Positions 31,718-40,125 of a stretch of 46,545 bases of DNA are shown here, piece after piece. The notes under the pieces are model-generated. The model searched no databases. It was not told where the DNA came from and saw nothing but the letters and a program-made list of their open reading frames with translations. A program made the position numbers and the translations under genes. The stretch lies in contig JAEUQR010000040.1 in the NCBI GenBank assembly GCA_016789705.1, positions 1 to 46,545 on the forward strand, in the 5' to 3' direction. Numbering within the stretch: the stretch's first letter is position 1; every line of letters begins with the position of its first letter. Source of the stretch: Acidobacteriota bacterium (GTDB lineage: Bacteria; Acidobacteriota; Vicinamibacteria; Vicinamibacterales; UBA2999).

Positions 31718-33357
31718 TGCCAACGACCGTTGCTGCGCCTTCTCTCCGGACCGTGATGCTGCGAGGTCTCGCCGGCGCTTTCGTCTGCCTGCTCGTGACC
31801 TCGGTGCCGTATCTCTACGGCGCCGCGGCGGCGCCGGACGGGCGGGTGTATCTCGGACTGCTGTTCGACGTGCCGGACCACGCGCAGTACTGGTCGTGGG
31901 TCACGGCATCGCGCGAGGGCCTGTTCATCTCGAACACGATGACGCCCGAACCCAACGCCGCCACGTTCCTGAACCCGGCGATGTGGCTGCTGGCCCGGGC
32001 CCAGATGCTCTTCGGCCTGTCGTTCGCCGCGCTGTTCCAGTGGTGGCGCGTGGCCGCCGCCGCCGTCGTCGGTCCGGCGCTCGCGGTGACGGTCGTCCGT
32101 CTGGCGCGGACGCCCGCCCAGGCGCGTGTCGCCTTCTGGGTGTCGCTCGCCGGTGGCGGCCTCGGCTGGGTGCTGGTCGCCGCGAAGTATCTCCTCGGAC
32201 TCGCCGACGCGCCGTTTCCCGAGGCCATCTACATCGTCGAACCCAATACGTGGTTCGGACTCCTGGCGTATCCGTATCTGCCGCTGGCCCAGGGCTTCAT
32301 GCTCATCGCCCTCACCGGCGCCTTCCGGGTGCACGCCGGCGCCGGCGCGGGGGCGTGGGCCGCCTGTGCCGCCGGCGCGCTCGGCGTGGCGCTGCTGCAT
32401 GCCTACGATCTGGTCGTGGTGTACGCCGTGCTCGGCGTGTTCTGGCTCGTCGAGACCGCGCGTGCACGCCGCATCCCGTGGCGTCTGTCGTGGGCCATCG
32501 TGCTCATCCTCGTGTGTTCAGCGCCGCTGGCCGGCTACTACCAGTACCTGACGTCGGCCGATCCGCTCTGGCGCGCCGTGCTCGCGCAGTACGTCAACGC
32601 CGGGGTCTGGACGCCGGTGCCGCCACTGCTCGTCGTGCTCCTCGGCGCGCCGCTCGTGCTCGCGGCCTGGCGCGTTCGCGGCCTGCCGTGGCGCCACGAC
32701 GGCACGCGGTTCGTGGCCTGCTGGGCGCTGACGAGCGCAGCGCTCATCTACGTGCCGTCGGTGTTCCAGGTGAAGCTGCTGGCGGCCTTCCAGGTTCCCC
32801 TGGCCCTGCTGGCGGCCGACGTGTGGTGCACTACGCTTGCGCCGGCGCTGGCGGCGCTGGCGGCGCGATTCGGCGGGCGACTGGCGCGTCTCGTGCCGGT
32901 GCTGGTGCTGGCCGGGCTCGTGCTGCCCACCAACCTCTATCTGCTGGTCTGGCGTCTCGTCGAGCTGCGCCGCCCCGACGCGCCCTACTACGTGACGACC
33001 GACGAAGCGGCGGCGCTCGACGCGCTCGCCGCCGTGGCCTCTCCCTCCGACGTCGCCCTGGCGCTCGAGCCGGTTGGACGCTGGGTGCCGAACTACGGCC
33101 GCACGCGTGCCTATCTGGCGCACTGGGCGATGACCAATCGCTACTTCGAGCGGCGTGACACGGTGCACCAGTTCTTCTCGACCGACGTCGACGACGCGTG
33201 GCGTCGGCGCGTGCTGGCCGCCGATGGTGTCACCCTGGTCGTCTGGACCGATCGCGAGGCGCGCCTCGGACGCTCGTATTCACCGGCCGGCTCGGCGCTC
33301 TTCGAGCCGGTGTTCATCGCGCCGACGGCGGGCGTCTTCCGCGTCCGCGCCTACTGA
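31717..33357 (+). CDS. Multi-spanning membrane protein, possibly a GT-C glycosyltransferase
   Basis: The 546-residue protein has around ten hydrophobic segments, the first at about residues 14-36. A first loop carries LLFDVPDHAQYWSWV, with Asp and His residues where GT-C enzymes keep a catalytic acid. A late soluble part (about residues 425-546) begins PDAPYYVTTDEAAALDAL and resembles the C-terminal domain seen after the last helix in such enzymes. I do not recognise a specific family. It is embedded in a glycosyltransferase run and coupled to its upstream neighbour, so a lipid-linked-sugar transferase is the best guess; a second flippase-like or polymerase role cannot be excluded. Confidence 0.5.
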   Translation: MPTTVAAPSLRTVMLRGLAGAFVCLLVTSVPYLYGAAAAPDGRVYLGLLFDVPDHAQYWSWVTASREGLFISNTMTPEPNAATFLNPAMWLLARAQMLFGLSFAALFQWWRVAAAAVVGPALAVTVVRLARTPAQARVAFWVSLAGGGLGWVLVAAKYLLGLADAPFPEAIYIVEPNTWFGLLAYPYLPLAQGFMLIALTGAFRVHAGAGAGAWAACAAGALGVALLHAYDLVVVYAVLGVFWLVETARARRIPWRLSWAIVLILVCSAPLAGYYQYLTSADPLWRAVLAQYVNAGVWTPVPPLLVVLLGAPLVLAAWRVRGLPWRHDGTRFVACWALTSAALIYVPSVFQVKLLAAFQVPLALLAADVWCTTLAPALAALAARFGGRLARLVPVLVLAGLVLPTNLYLLVWRLVELRRPDAPYYVTTDEAAALDALAAVASPSDVALALEPVGRWVPNYGRTRAYLAHWAMTNRYFERRDTVHQFFSTDVDDAWRRRVLAADGVTLVVWTDREARLGRSYSPAGSALFEPVFIAPTAGVFRVRAY

Positions 33358-33364
33358 GGTCTGC

Positions 33365-34120
33365 ATGGTCCGCGAGCTTGGGTTCTACCTGCGGCAGCGA
33401 AGCCGCAGTCCGTATCACTACGTGGCGGGCGAACTGCTGCAGGCGCTGCTGGCCTGGGTGCCAAGCATCGTCGGCATCGCCCTGCGCGGCGTGGCCTACA
33501 AATGTTTCCTGCGCGCCCGCGGCCTGCCGGCGATCGAAGACCATGTGCGCCTGGTGCGTCCCGAGGATATGACGCTCGGCGCGCGCGTCTACCTCGATCA
33601 CGGGGTCTACCTGCACGGGGGCGCCGGCGGCATCTCGATCGGCGACCACTCGTGGCTGATGAGCGGGTGCCGTCTGCATGTGTTCAACTTCCGCGGGATT
33701 CCGCATGCCGGCATCCGCATCGGCCAGCGAACGTTCCTCGGCGAGGAAACCCTGATGCGCGCCCAGGGCGGCATCACGATCGGCGACCGCGTGCTGTTCG
33801 GGCCGCGCGTCCAGCTGCTGGCGGTCAATCACGTGATGTCCGATCCGGACCGGCCGATCATGGACCAGGGCATCACGGCCGCCGGCATCCGCATCGAGGA
33901 CGGCTGCTGGATCGGCGCCGGCGCCATCGTGCTCGACGGCGTGACGATCGGCCGGCACGCGTGTATCGGCGCCGGGGCGGTCGTGACCGGTGACATTCCG
34001 GCGCATGCTCTCGCCGTCGGGGCGCCGGCGCGTGTCGTCAGGGACATGCGCGCCTCGCCGCCGCTCCCGACCGATCCGGTGTACTTCGGAGGGATGGACG
34101 ACCTCGGCACGCCGGCATAG
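33365..34120 (+). CDS. Hexapeptide-repeat acyltransferase (sugar O-acetyltransferase-like)
   Basis: The 251-residue protein has an amphipathic or hydrophobic N-terminal region (LLQALLAWVPSIVGIALRG). A left-handed beta-helix follows with repeats such as GISIGDHSWLM, IRIGQRTFLGEE and ITIGDRVLFG. The catalytic-type loop LLAVNHVMSDPDRPIMDQG holds the probable catalytic His. The end, IGAGAVVTGDIPAHALAVG, is the standard close of the maltose/galactoside O-acetyltransferase group. It would add acetyl groups to a sugar of the glycan, using acetyl-CoA at the inner membrane. Start ATG 33365 follows the preceding stop by seven bases. Confidence 0.8.
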   Translation: MVRELGFYLRQRSRSPYHYVAGELLQALLAWVPSIVGIALRGVAYKCFLRARGLPAIEDHVRLVRPEDMTLGARVYLDHGVYLHGGAGGISIGDHSWLMSGCRLHVFNFRGIPHAGIRIGQRTFLGEETLMRAQGGITIGDRVLFGPRVQLLAVNHVMSDPDRPIMDQGITAAGIRIEDGCWIGAGAIVLDGVTIGRHACIGAGAVVTGDIPAHALAVGAPARVVRDMRASPPLPTDPVYFGGMDDLGTPA

Positions 34121-34157
34121 GCAGGCCTAGGGACCCTGCTATCCTCACGACGCACCG

Positions 34158-35354
34158 ATGCGGATTCTGTTCCTCACGGAGACCATCCCGTATCCCCTCG
34201 ATTCGGGTGGCCGGATCAAGACCTACCACACGCTTCGCATGCTGGCCGCGGCGCACGAGGTGCGGGCGCATGCCTTCATTCGCGAGGCGGGGCAGCGGGC
34301 GCTTCTCGAGTCGCTCTCGTCGCTCGGCGTGGCGGTGGCGTTGCACCTCGTGCCCCGTTCGCTGTCGCGTGAGGCCTGGTTCGCGCTGCGCAGTCTCGCC
34401 GGGGCGCCGTACACCGTCGGCCGCCATTTCGCGCGCCGCGTCCTCGGCGAGATCCAGGCCGTCGTGCGCGACTGGCGGCCCGATCTCGTCTACTGCGATC
34501 ACCTCAGCATGGCCGAGTACGCGCGGCCCCTCGGCGTGCCGATCGTCTACGACGCGCACAACGTCGAGCACGCCATCCTGCGGCGCTTCGCCGCGACGCA
34601 GGGCAACGTGCTGGCGCGCGCCGCCGGCGCCCTGGAGTGGCGGCGGGTCCGTGCCTACGAACGTGACGTCTGCCGCGCGAGCCGGCTGGTGCTCGCCGTC
34701 AGCGATGTCGACCGCCGCGCCCTGGCGGTGCTGGCCGGCCCGTCGGTGGCCTTCGCCACGGTGCCCATCGCCGTGGACGGCGCCGGGGGCGAGCCGATCC
34801 GCGAGGTGACGCCCGACGCCCGTGTGCTGTTCCTCGGCGGTCTGCACTGGCCGCCGAACGCCGACGGGCTCGCCACCTTCGTGCGCGACATCTGGCCGCT
34901 CGTGCGGGCGGCCAGACCCGACGCGACGCTGATGTCGGTGGGCCGCGACGACCATCCGGTGGCCCAGCTCTGCCGCCGGGCGCCCGGCGTGACGCTGACC
35001 GGGTGGGTGCCCGACATCGATCCGTTCGTGCGTCAGAGTCGCGTGCTGGTGGTGCCGCTGCGCGCGGGCAGCGGCATGCGGGTCAAGATACTCGAGGCCA
35101 TGGCCCGCGGTCTGCCGGTGGTCTCGACGTCGGTGGGTTGCGAGGGCATCGAGATCGAGCCCGGGCGACACCTGCTCGTCGAAGACGACCCGGCGCGGTT
35201 CGCCGCGGCCGTCGCCCGCGTGCTGAACGACGACGTGCTGGCCAGCAGGCTGGCGGGAGAGTCGCGGGCCCTCGTCATGCGCTCCTACGACACAGGGGCC
35301 GTGGCTCGGACGCTGCTGGGGGCACTCGAAACCGTCACGCCCGCGGGGCGGTAG
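34158..35354 (+). CDS. GT4 family glycosyltransferase (EPS sugar-transferase subtype)
   Basis: The 398-residue protein begins MRILFLTETIPYPLDSGGRI, a start shared by EPS-associated sugar transferases. It has VYDAHNVEHAILRRFA in the acceptor half, and in the donor half LFLGGLHWPPNADGLATFV, TLMSVGRDDHPV, GVTLTGWVPDIDPFV and MRVKILEAMARGLPVVSTS. It forms a subgroup with the proteins at 15497 and 30527. The 37-base gap before it holds TATCCT at 34140-34145, a possible -10 box giving a very short leader. The product probably acts on the same lipid-linked repeat. Confidence 0.85.
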   Translation: MRILFLTETIPYPLDSGGRIKTYHTLRMLAAAHEVRAHAFIREAGQRALLESLSSLGVAVALHLVPRSLSREAWFALRSLAGAPYTVGRHFARRVLGEIQAVVRDWRPDLVYCDHLSMAEYARPLGVPIVYDAHNVEHAILRRFAATQGNVLARAAGALEWRRVRAYERDVCRASRLVLAVSDVDRRALAVLAGPSVAFATVPIAVDGAGGEPIREVTPDARVLFLGGLHWPPNADGLATFVRDIWPLVRAARPDATLMSVGRDDHPVAQLCRRAPGVTLTGWVPDIDPFVRQSRVLVVPLRAGSGMRVKILEAMARGLPVVSTSVGCEGIEIEPGRHLLVEDDPARFAAAVARVLNDDVLASRLAGESRALVMRSYDTGAVARTLLGALETVTPAGR

Positions 35355-35381
35355 TTGTCTGGGCCCGGCTAGAATTATGTT
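35355..35381 (+). promoter_or_regulatory. Candidate promoter before the GT2/radical SAM pair
   Basis: In the 162-base gap after 35354, TTGTCT at 35355-35360 and TATGTT at 35376-35381 lie 15 bases apart. TAGAAT at 35370-35375 is an alternative -10. A leader of about 125 bases would precede the GTG at 35517; I see no riboswitch-like structure in it. Confidence 0.3.
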
Positions 35382-35516
35382 CGTCTTCATCGCGGGTTCG
35401 ACCCCACGCCGGGCGCGGCCCCACGAGCCTTTTCAGCGATTCAGCCTTGTTGTCCCGAGATCGGGCGTTCCAGGCGCCGCGGCGGCGGGGGGCATGGCCA
35501 TTGCACGGGTGGCGAC

Positions 35517-36749
35517 GTGATGATTGACCCAGGGACGACGGCAGCCGGCGGCGCGACGGCGCGACGCGGGCTCTCCATCTGCATCCCCGTTTACAACGAA
35601 CGCGATGCTATCGGCGAGACGCTGCGGCGTTGTCTGGCACTGCAGGTCGAACTGCAGCAGGTGGGCGTGCAGGACCTCGAGGTGATCGCGGTCGACGACG
35701 GCTCGCGGGACGGGTCGGCGGCCGCCATCGCCGAGTACCCGCTGGTGCGCCTCATCCAGCATCCGGTCAACCGCGGATACGGCGCCGCCCTCAAGACGGG
35801 TTTCGCCGCCGCCTCGCACGACCTCATCGGCTTCCTCGACGGTGACGCCACATACCCGCCGGAACGGTTCCCGGATCTGTGCCGTGAGATCGTCGAAGAC
35901 CGCGCCGACCTGGTCATCGGGTCGCGGCTGGCCGGTGCCCAGACGGAGATGCCGCTCATCCGGCGCATCGGTAATCTGTTCTTCGCCCGACTGCTCTCGG
36001 TGGTCGGTCGCGCCAGCGTGTCCGACTCCGCCAGCGGTATGCGGGTGTTCCGCAAGTCCACGCTCGCCGTGCTCTCGCCTCTGCCCGACGGGCTGAACCT
36101 CACGCCGGTCATGAGCACGCGCGCCGTCCACGAACGCATTCGGGTCGTCGAGCGTCCCATTCCCTACAACGATCGTGTCGGCGAATCCAAGCTGAGCGTC
36201 GCCGGTGACGGCTTCCGGTTTCTCAGCACCATCGTCTGGACGGCGCTCACTTACAATCCGGTGCGGATCCTCGGCCTCGCGGGGCTGGCTGGCGTCGCGG
36301 TGGCAGTGGCCGTGGCCGTCGGCCTGGTGGCGGCGCGCCTGAGCGGCGTCGAGTCGCTTGGTCCCGGCGGCGTGCTGGCGGTGTTCTGCGCGCTGGTCTT
36401 CGGCGTCGGCGGCGTGAGCGTGTTCGCGCTCGGCGCCGCGTTCAACTACCTGGTGTCGCTCTTCCACAAGCGGCCGATCCGGCAGGGCCTGTTCGCGCGG
36501 CCGTTGTTCTCGACGCCGCTCGAGCGGCATTTCCTGCCGGCCGGCATCGTCTGCGTGGTGGCGGGTGTCGGCGCGTCTGCAGTAAGCTTCGCCTTGTCCC
36601 TGCGCGGCTGGCCGATCGAACGGCTCTGGCTCTACCTGTCGGGCAGCGCGCTCGTGATCCTGGTAGGGCTCCAGCTGGCGTTCTGGTCACTCATCATGTC
36701 CGTGCTGGCGGAGTTGAGCGAACAGGCTGGCGGACCCGAGGTGCAGTGA
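35517..36749 (+). CDS. GT2 polyprenyl-phosphate glycosyltransferase with C-terminal membrane helices
   Basis: The 410-residue protein has a GT-A domain: SICIPVYNERDAIGETL, VIAVDDGSRDGSA, NRGYGAALKTGFAAAS, GFLDGDATYPPERF and SASGMRVFRKSTL. At least four C-terminal membrane segments follow (LAGLAGVAVAVAVAVGLVAA; VLAVFCALVFGVGGVSVFAL; IVCVVAGVGASAVSFALSL; LSGSALVILVGLQLAFW). This matches polyprenyl-phosphate sugar synthases of the ArnC/DPM type with a membrane tail, which make lipid-monophosphate sugars for GT-C enzymes. Start GTG 35517 is followed at once by ATG 35520; either may be used. The stop overlaps the radical SAM gene start as GTGA, implying a linked function. Confidence 0.85.
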   Translation: MMIDPGTTAAGGATARRGLSICIPVYNERDAIGETLRRCLALQVELQQVGVQDLEVIAVDDGSRDGSAAAIAEYPLVRLIQHPVNRGYGAALKTGFAAASHDLIGFLDGDATYPPERFPDLCREIVEDRADLVIGSRLAGAQTEMPLIRRIGNLFFARLLSVVGRASVSDSASGMRVFRKSTLAVLSPLPDGLNLTPVMSTRAVHERIRVVERPIPYNDRVGESKLSVAGDGFRFLSTIVWTALTYNPVRILGLAGLAGVAVAVAVAVGLVAARLSGVESLGPGGVLAVFCALVFGVGGVSVFALGAAFNYLVSLFHKRPIRQGLFARPLFSTPLERHFLPAGIVCVVAGVGASAVSFALSLRGWPIERLWLYLSGSALVILVGLQLAFWSLIMSVLAELSEQAGGPEVQ

Positions 36750-38401
36750 GCATGAGCACGACCGACCCGGTGCCGTCGCCCCCCAAGGCGCGGCGGAACG
36801 TTGGTGAGAAGACGCGCACCATCGTGCTGCCGATGGTGCATCCCGATACCGACGAACTCGCCCGCCGGTCGGCGGCCTCGCGTGGCGAGAAGAGCAACGT
36901 CGACGTCCTGCTCGTGAATCCGCCGACACCCGACGGCGCCATCTGGATCCGGTCCCAGCATCGCGTCGGCCGACGCTCACGCGAGAACATGATCTGGCCG
37001 CAGGTCTCGCTGGCGCAGATGGCGGCTCTGCTGCAGCCCACCTACAGCGTGCGGGTGGTCGATGCCGTGGCCGAGGGCATGTCGTGGAAGGCGTTCGAGG
37101 ACATCGTCCGCAGGGAACGTCCGCGGTACTACGTCACGCAGCTGACGGCGCCGACGCTGCAGAACGACCTCTACGGCACGTTCCTCGCGAAGACCGTCGG
37201 CGCGGTGACGATGGCGTTCGGCACGCACATCACGCCGATGCCGCGCGAGACGCTGCGGCCCTATCCCTCGCTCGACTTCGGTCTGCGCGGCGAGCCCGAT
37301 CTCACGCTGCGCGATCTCATCGATCACCTGGAGGGCAACCAGTTCTCGCGGCCGGAGAACATCGCGCTGCTGTTCAGGAAGCACGATGCGGCCTACGAGC
37401 CGCGGAAATTCGGCGTCGGCGAGAAGGACTACAGCTTCATGAAGGGCCTGGTGTGGCGCCAGCGCGGCGAGGTGGTGGTCAACCCCGATCGGCCGTTCAT
37501 CGCCGACCTCGACGACCTGCCGATGCCGCTGTATTCGCTGCTGCCGCTGACGAAGTACCGGATGCCCCTGCTCAAGGGGCCGTTCGCGTTCATCGTCACC
37601 AGCCGCGGCTGCCCGGCCGGCTGCACCTACTGCATCAAGCACGTGTCGTACGGCCCCAGCATGCGCATGCGGTCGGCCGGCAAGCTGATCGAGGAGATCA
37701 AGGAGCTCGGCCGGCTCGGCGTGCACAACATCCACATGTACGCCGACCTCTTCACCGTGAACCGCGCACAGGTCGTCGAGCTGTGCAACGCGATCATCGC
37801 GGAGGGTCTGAAGATCAAGTGGACGTGCAACAGCCGCGTCGACTTCGTCGACCTCGAGATGCTGCAGCTCATGGCCCGCTCGGGCTGCCACTTCATCTCG
37901 TGGGGCCTCGAGTCGGCCGACAAGGACATCCTGGCCCATGCCCGCAAGGGAGTCGACCCCGAGCGCGCGAAACAGTCGCTCGCGTGGGCGCGCCAGGCGG
38001 GCATCAAGAACTGGGGCTATTTCATCATCGGCCTGCCGGGTGAAACCGTCGCCACGATCAGGAGCACCATCGAATTCGCCAAGGCGCTTCCGCTCGACAT
38101 CGCGTTGTTCCACATCGCCGCGCCGTATCCGGGTACGCCGTTCTTCAAGGAAGTGGCGAAGAACGGCTGGTTCCGCGAAGGCGCGCGCTGGGAGGAGGTC
38201 GACATGGACGAGTCCACCGTGCTCGACTATCCGAACCTGCGCGCCGAGGAGCTGGAGTACTGGCAGAAGCGCGCGTTCCGCGAGTGGGCGATGCGGCCCG
38301 GCCCGATGCTCACGTACCTGAAGATGCTCGCGTCCGACTGGTCGACCGTGAAGTCCGCGCTCAACGTCGGCCTGCAGCACTTTCGCTGGGCGCGGGGATA
38401 A
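36746..38401 (+). CDS. Radical SAM protein with cobalamin-binding-like N-terminal domain
   Basis: The 551-residue protein has an N-terminal Rossmann-like region (VDVLLVNPPTPDGAIWI, then SLAQMAALLQPTYSVRVVDA), as in B12-binding radical SAM enzymes. The lower-ligand motif DxHxxG reads DAVAEG, with Val at the His position, so any cobalamin would bind without a His ligand. The radical SAM core shows SRGCPAGCTYC, with Cys289, Cys293 and Cys296 for the 4Fe-4S cluster. HFISWGLESADKDIL and GYFIIGLPGET follow in the usual order. Members carry out methylations or other C-C and C-H chemistry on lipids, sugars or cofactors. Here it is translationally coupled to a polyprenyl-phosphate GT2, which suggests a lipid or sugar substrate; the reaction is unknown. 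Start GTG 36746 or ATG 36752. Confidence 0.85.
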   Translation: MSMSTTDPVPSPPKARRNVGEKTRTIVLPMVHPDTDELARRSAASRGEKSNVDVLLVNPPTPDGAIWIRSQHRVGRRSRENMIWPQVSLAQMAALLQPTYSVRVVDAVAEGMSWKAFEDIVRRERPRYYVTQLTAPTLQNDLYGTFLAKTVGAVTMAFGTHITPMPRETLRPYPSLDFGLRGEPDLTLRDLIDHLEGNQFSRPENIALLFRKHDAAYEPRKFGVGEKDYSFMKGLVWRQRGEVVVNPDRPFIADLDDLPMPLYSLLPLTKYRMPLLKGPFAFIVTSRGCPAGCTYCIKHVSYGPSMRMRSAGKLIEEIKELGRLGVHNIHMYADLFTVNRAQVVELCNAIIAEGLKIKWTCNSRVDFVDLEMLQLMARSGCHFISWGLESADKDILAHARKGVDPERAKQSLAWARQAGIKNWGYFIIGLPGETVATIRSTIEFAKALPLDIALFHIAAPYPGTPFFKEVAKNGWFREGARWEEVDMDESTVLDYPNLRAEELEYWQKRAFREWAMRPGPMLTYLKMLASDWSTVKSALNVGLQHFRWARG

Positions 38402-38439
38402 CGCGCCGGCCGACGGCCCACGCGGCCTCCGGTCTGGCG

Positions 38440-38544
38440 CTACGAGGACGGCGCGGCCGCGGCGCGGCGGGCCAGGTGCCGGCCCACCAGTGGTCCGAGC
38501 GTGACACTCACCGTGCACCAGGCGACGAGGATGGTCATGACCAT
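38440..38544 (-). CDS. Possible 34-residue single-helix membrane protein
   Basis: A short frame encodes a peptide with one hydrophobic helix (MVMTILVAWCTVSVTLGPLV) followed by a positively charged tail (GRHLARRAAAAPSS). The composition looks like a genuine small membrane protein rather than a GC-rich shadow frame. Two in-frame ATGs (38544, 38538) are available, and the frame can be extended upstream without a recognisable domain. No clear Shine-Dalgarno is visible. It faces the radical SAM gene tail to tail. Function unknown. Confidence 0.3.
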   Translation of the reverse strand: MVMTILVAWCTVSVTLGPLVGRHLARRAAAAPSS

Positions 38545-38946
38545 ACGCGTGCTCCGCCCTGTGCAACGGACGTGCCTGGCCGGCAGACCCCGGCCAGTCG
38601 GCGCGGCCTGACCGGCGCCGGGCTGCGTCAGATTCGGTGTCGGCGTCGCGCCGCCGTGTTCGTGCGGGAAATCCTGGCGCGTCGTGTGCGGTGCACCGGA
38701 GCCCTGCGCCGGAACCGCGAGCGCGCAGATTGCGCCGGCCCACATGGCGGACATGATGTCGCGACACCGTACGCGCAGCCGCGCTGACGATATCGTGGCC
38801 GGCCGGACGCTTCTCGTCAGCAACCGTGGCCGCGCGGGCGGCGGGCGAATGGTCGGGGCGACTGGATTCGTGCCAAGTCGCGGCCTCGAGCCGCGCGATG
38901 CCTGAGGCCGTCGGGCCGACCATCGCCGCCGCGGGCGGCGGGCGAA
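38545..38946. other. Gene-poor stretch before tRNA-Pro
   Basis: About 400 bases lie between the small membrane-protein frame and the tRNA. Apart from one of two copies of a 38-base repeat that includes the 3' end of the tRNA, I see no convincing gene, promoter or terminator here. Open frames on both strands have no recognisable protein character. Confidence 0.5.
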
Positions 38947-38967
38947 TGGTCGGGGCGACTGGATTCG
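38833..38967. repeat. 38-bp direct repeat including the tRNA-Pro 3' end
   Basis: Identical 38-base blocks lie at 38833-38870 and 38930-38967, 97 bases apart. The second copy reaches into the tRNA gene. The shared part covers the CCA, discriminator, 3' acceptor strand and 3' half of the T-arm (21 tRNA bases), plus 17 bases downstream of the tRNA. This shape is like an attachment-site duplication left by a tRNA-targeting integrase, but no integrase gene is present and the interval is tiny. Confidence 0.75.
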
Positions 38968-39023
38968 AACCAGCGACTTCTCGCTCCCAAAGCGAGCGCT
39001 CTACCAGGCTGAGCTACGCCCCG
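38947..39023 (-). tRNA. tRNA-Pro, anticodon TGG
   Basis: On the minus strand, acceptor arm CGGGGCG pairs with CGCCCCG, followed by A and an encoded CCA. The D-arm contains AGCTCAGCCTGGTAGAGC. The anticodon stem CTCGC/GCGAG encloses the loop TTTGGGA with anticodon TGG. The T-arm is CTGG-TTCGAAT-CCAG. All four arms fold without mismatch in the stems examined. Length is 77 bases with CCA. It reads CCA codons and, by wobble, other proline codons. Confidence 0.95.
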
Positions 39024-39129
39024 ACGCCGTGGTGCTGCCCGCAGGCGTCCGGTCTCCGCATTGTACCCGCCTGCACGACTTCTGTGTGACGCGCTGCCGC
39101 GGCCGGGCGGCTGCGTTATCCTGACGCCC

Positions 39130-40125
39130 GTGTCTCGCTACTTCGTCACCGGCGCCACGGGATTCATCGGTGCCGAGGTGGCCAAGCAACTCCGCACACG
39201 GGGACACCAGGTGGTGGCGCTGGTGCGGTCGCCGGAGAAAGCGTCACTGCTCGCCAAGCTCGGCTGCGAGTTGCACGTGGGCGACATCACCGCGCCCGAC
39301 ACTCTGCGCACCGGCATGCGCGGCGCGGACGGCGTGTTCCACGTCGCCGCCTGGTACAAGATCGGCGCGCCGCGAGCGCGGGCGCTCGCCGAATCCGTCA
39401 ATGTCCTCGGCACGCGGCACGTGCTGGAAGTGATGCGCGAACTAGGCATCCCGCGCGGCGTCCATACCAGCAGTCTCACGGTCTTCTCCGACACGCACGG
39501 CGTGCTCGTCGATGAAACCTACCGCTACGACGGCCCGCACCTGTCACTCTACGACGAGACCAAGTGGCGTGCGCACTACGAGGTGGCACTGCCGGCCATC
39601 GCCGCGGGGCTGCCGCTCATCATCGTGCAGCCCGGCGTGGTCTACGGTCCGGGGGATACGAGCGCGATGCGCGGCATCTTCGTGAACCATCTGCGGCGCC
39701 GCCTGCCCGTCGTGCCGGCGCGCACGGCCTATTGCTGGGGGCACGTGGACGACACCGCGCACGCCCACATCGAGGCGATGGAGCGCGGACGCGTCGGCGA
39801 GAGCTACATCATCGCCGGGCCGGCCCACTCGCTGCGTGCGGCGGTGGAGTCGGCGGCGCGGGCCAGCGGCCGGCCGGCGCCGATCGCCGGCATCCCGCCG
39901 CGCGTGCTGCGCGGCCTGGCGCGCGTGATGGACGGCGTGGGCGCGCTCGCGCCGCTGCCCGAGGCGCTGCGCGGCGAGACGCTGCGCGTCGTGGCCGGCG
40001 TGACCTATCTGGGCTCGAGCGCGAAAGCCGCGCGGGAACTGGGTTTCGCGCCACGGCCGCTCGACGAGGGCATGCGGCACCTCGTGGAACACGAGATGCG
40101 CGGGCTCGGCCTCGCGCCGCGTTAG
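39130..40125 (+). CDS. Extended SDR (NAD-dependent epimerase/dehydratase, dihydroflavonol-reductase-like)
   Basis: The 331-residue protein has the Rossmann motif VTGATGFIGAEVAKQL, GDITAPDTLRTGMRGADGVF with FHVAAWYK, the catalytic HTSSLTVF strand and the YDETKW Tyr-x3-Lys pair, then VQPGVVYGPGD. The shape matches atypical extended SDRs such as dihydroflavonol 4-reductase-like or hopanoid-locus sugar epimerases; substrate unknown. I start at GTG 39130 because the NAD fold begins two residues later and TATCCT at 39117-39122 looks like a -10 box, implying a nearly leaderless transcript. The open frame extends further upstream towards the tRNA without protein character. The stop falls inside a 24-base tandem repeat and faces the tetR-like gene. 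Confidence 0.8.
   Translation: MSRYFVTGATGFIGAEVAKQLRTRGHQVVALVRSPEKASLLAKLGCELHVGDITAPDTLRTGMRGADGVFHVAAWYKIGAPRARALAESVNVLGTRHVLEVMRELGIPRGVHTSSLTVFSDTHGVLVDETYRYDGPHLSLYDETKWRAHYEVALPAIAAGLPLIIVQPGVVYGPGDTSAMRGIFVNHLRRRLPVVPARTAYCWGHVDDTAHAHIEAMERGRVGESYIIAGPAHSLRAAVESAARASGRPAPIAGIPPRVLRGLARVMDGVGALAPLPEALRGETLRVVAGVTYLGSSAKAARELGFAPRPLDEGMRHLVEHEMRGLGLAPR

Noticed and set aside
38833..38870. A second tRNA gene
   Set aside because: Only the 3' end of the tRNA is repeated; no anticodon arm or D-arm follows, so it cannot fold as a tRNA.
36977..38923. A long minus-strand frame over the radical SAM gene and beyond
   Set aside because: No recognisable protein; the radical SAM frame has complete Cys and core motifs. 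Only its far end, in another frame, gives the small membrane-peptide candidate.
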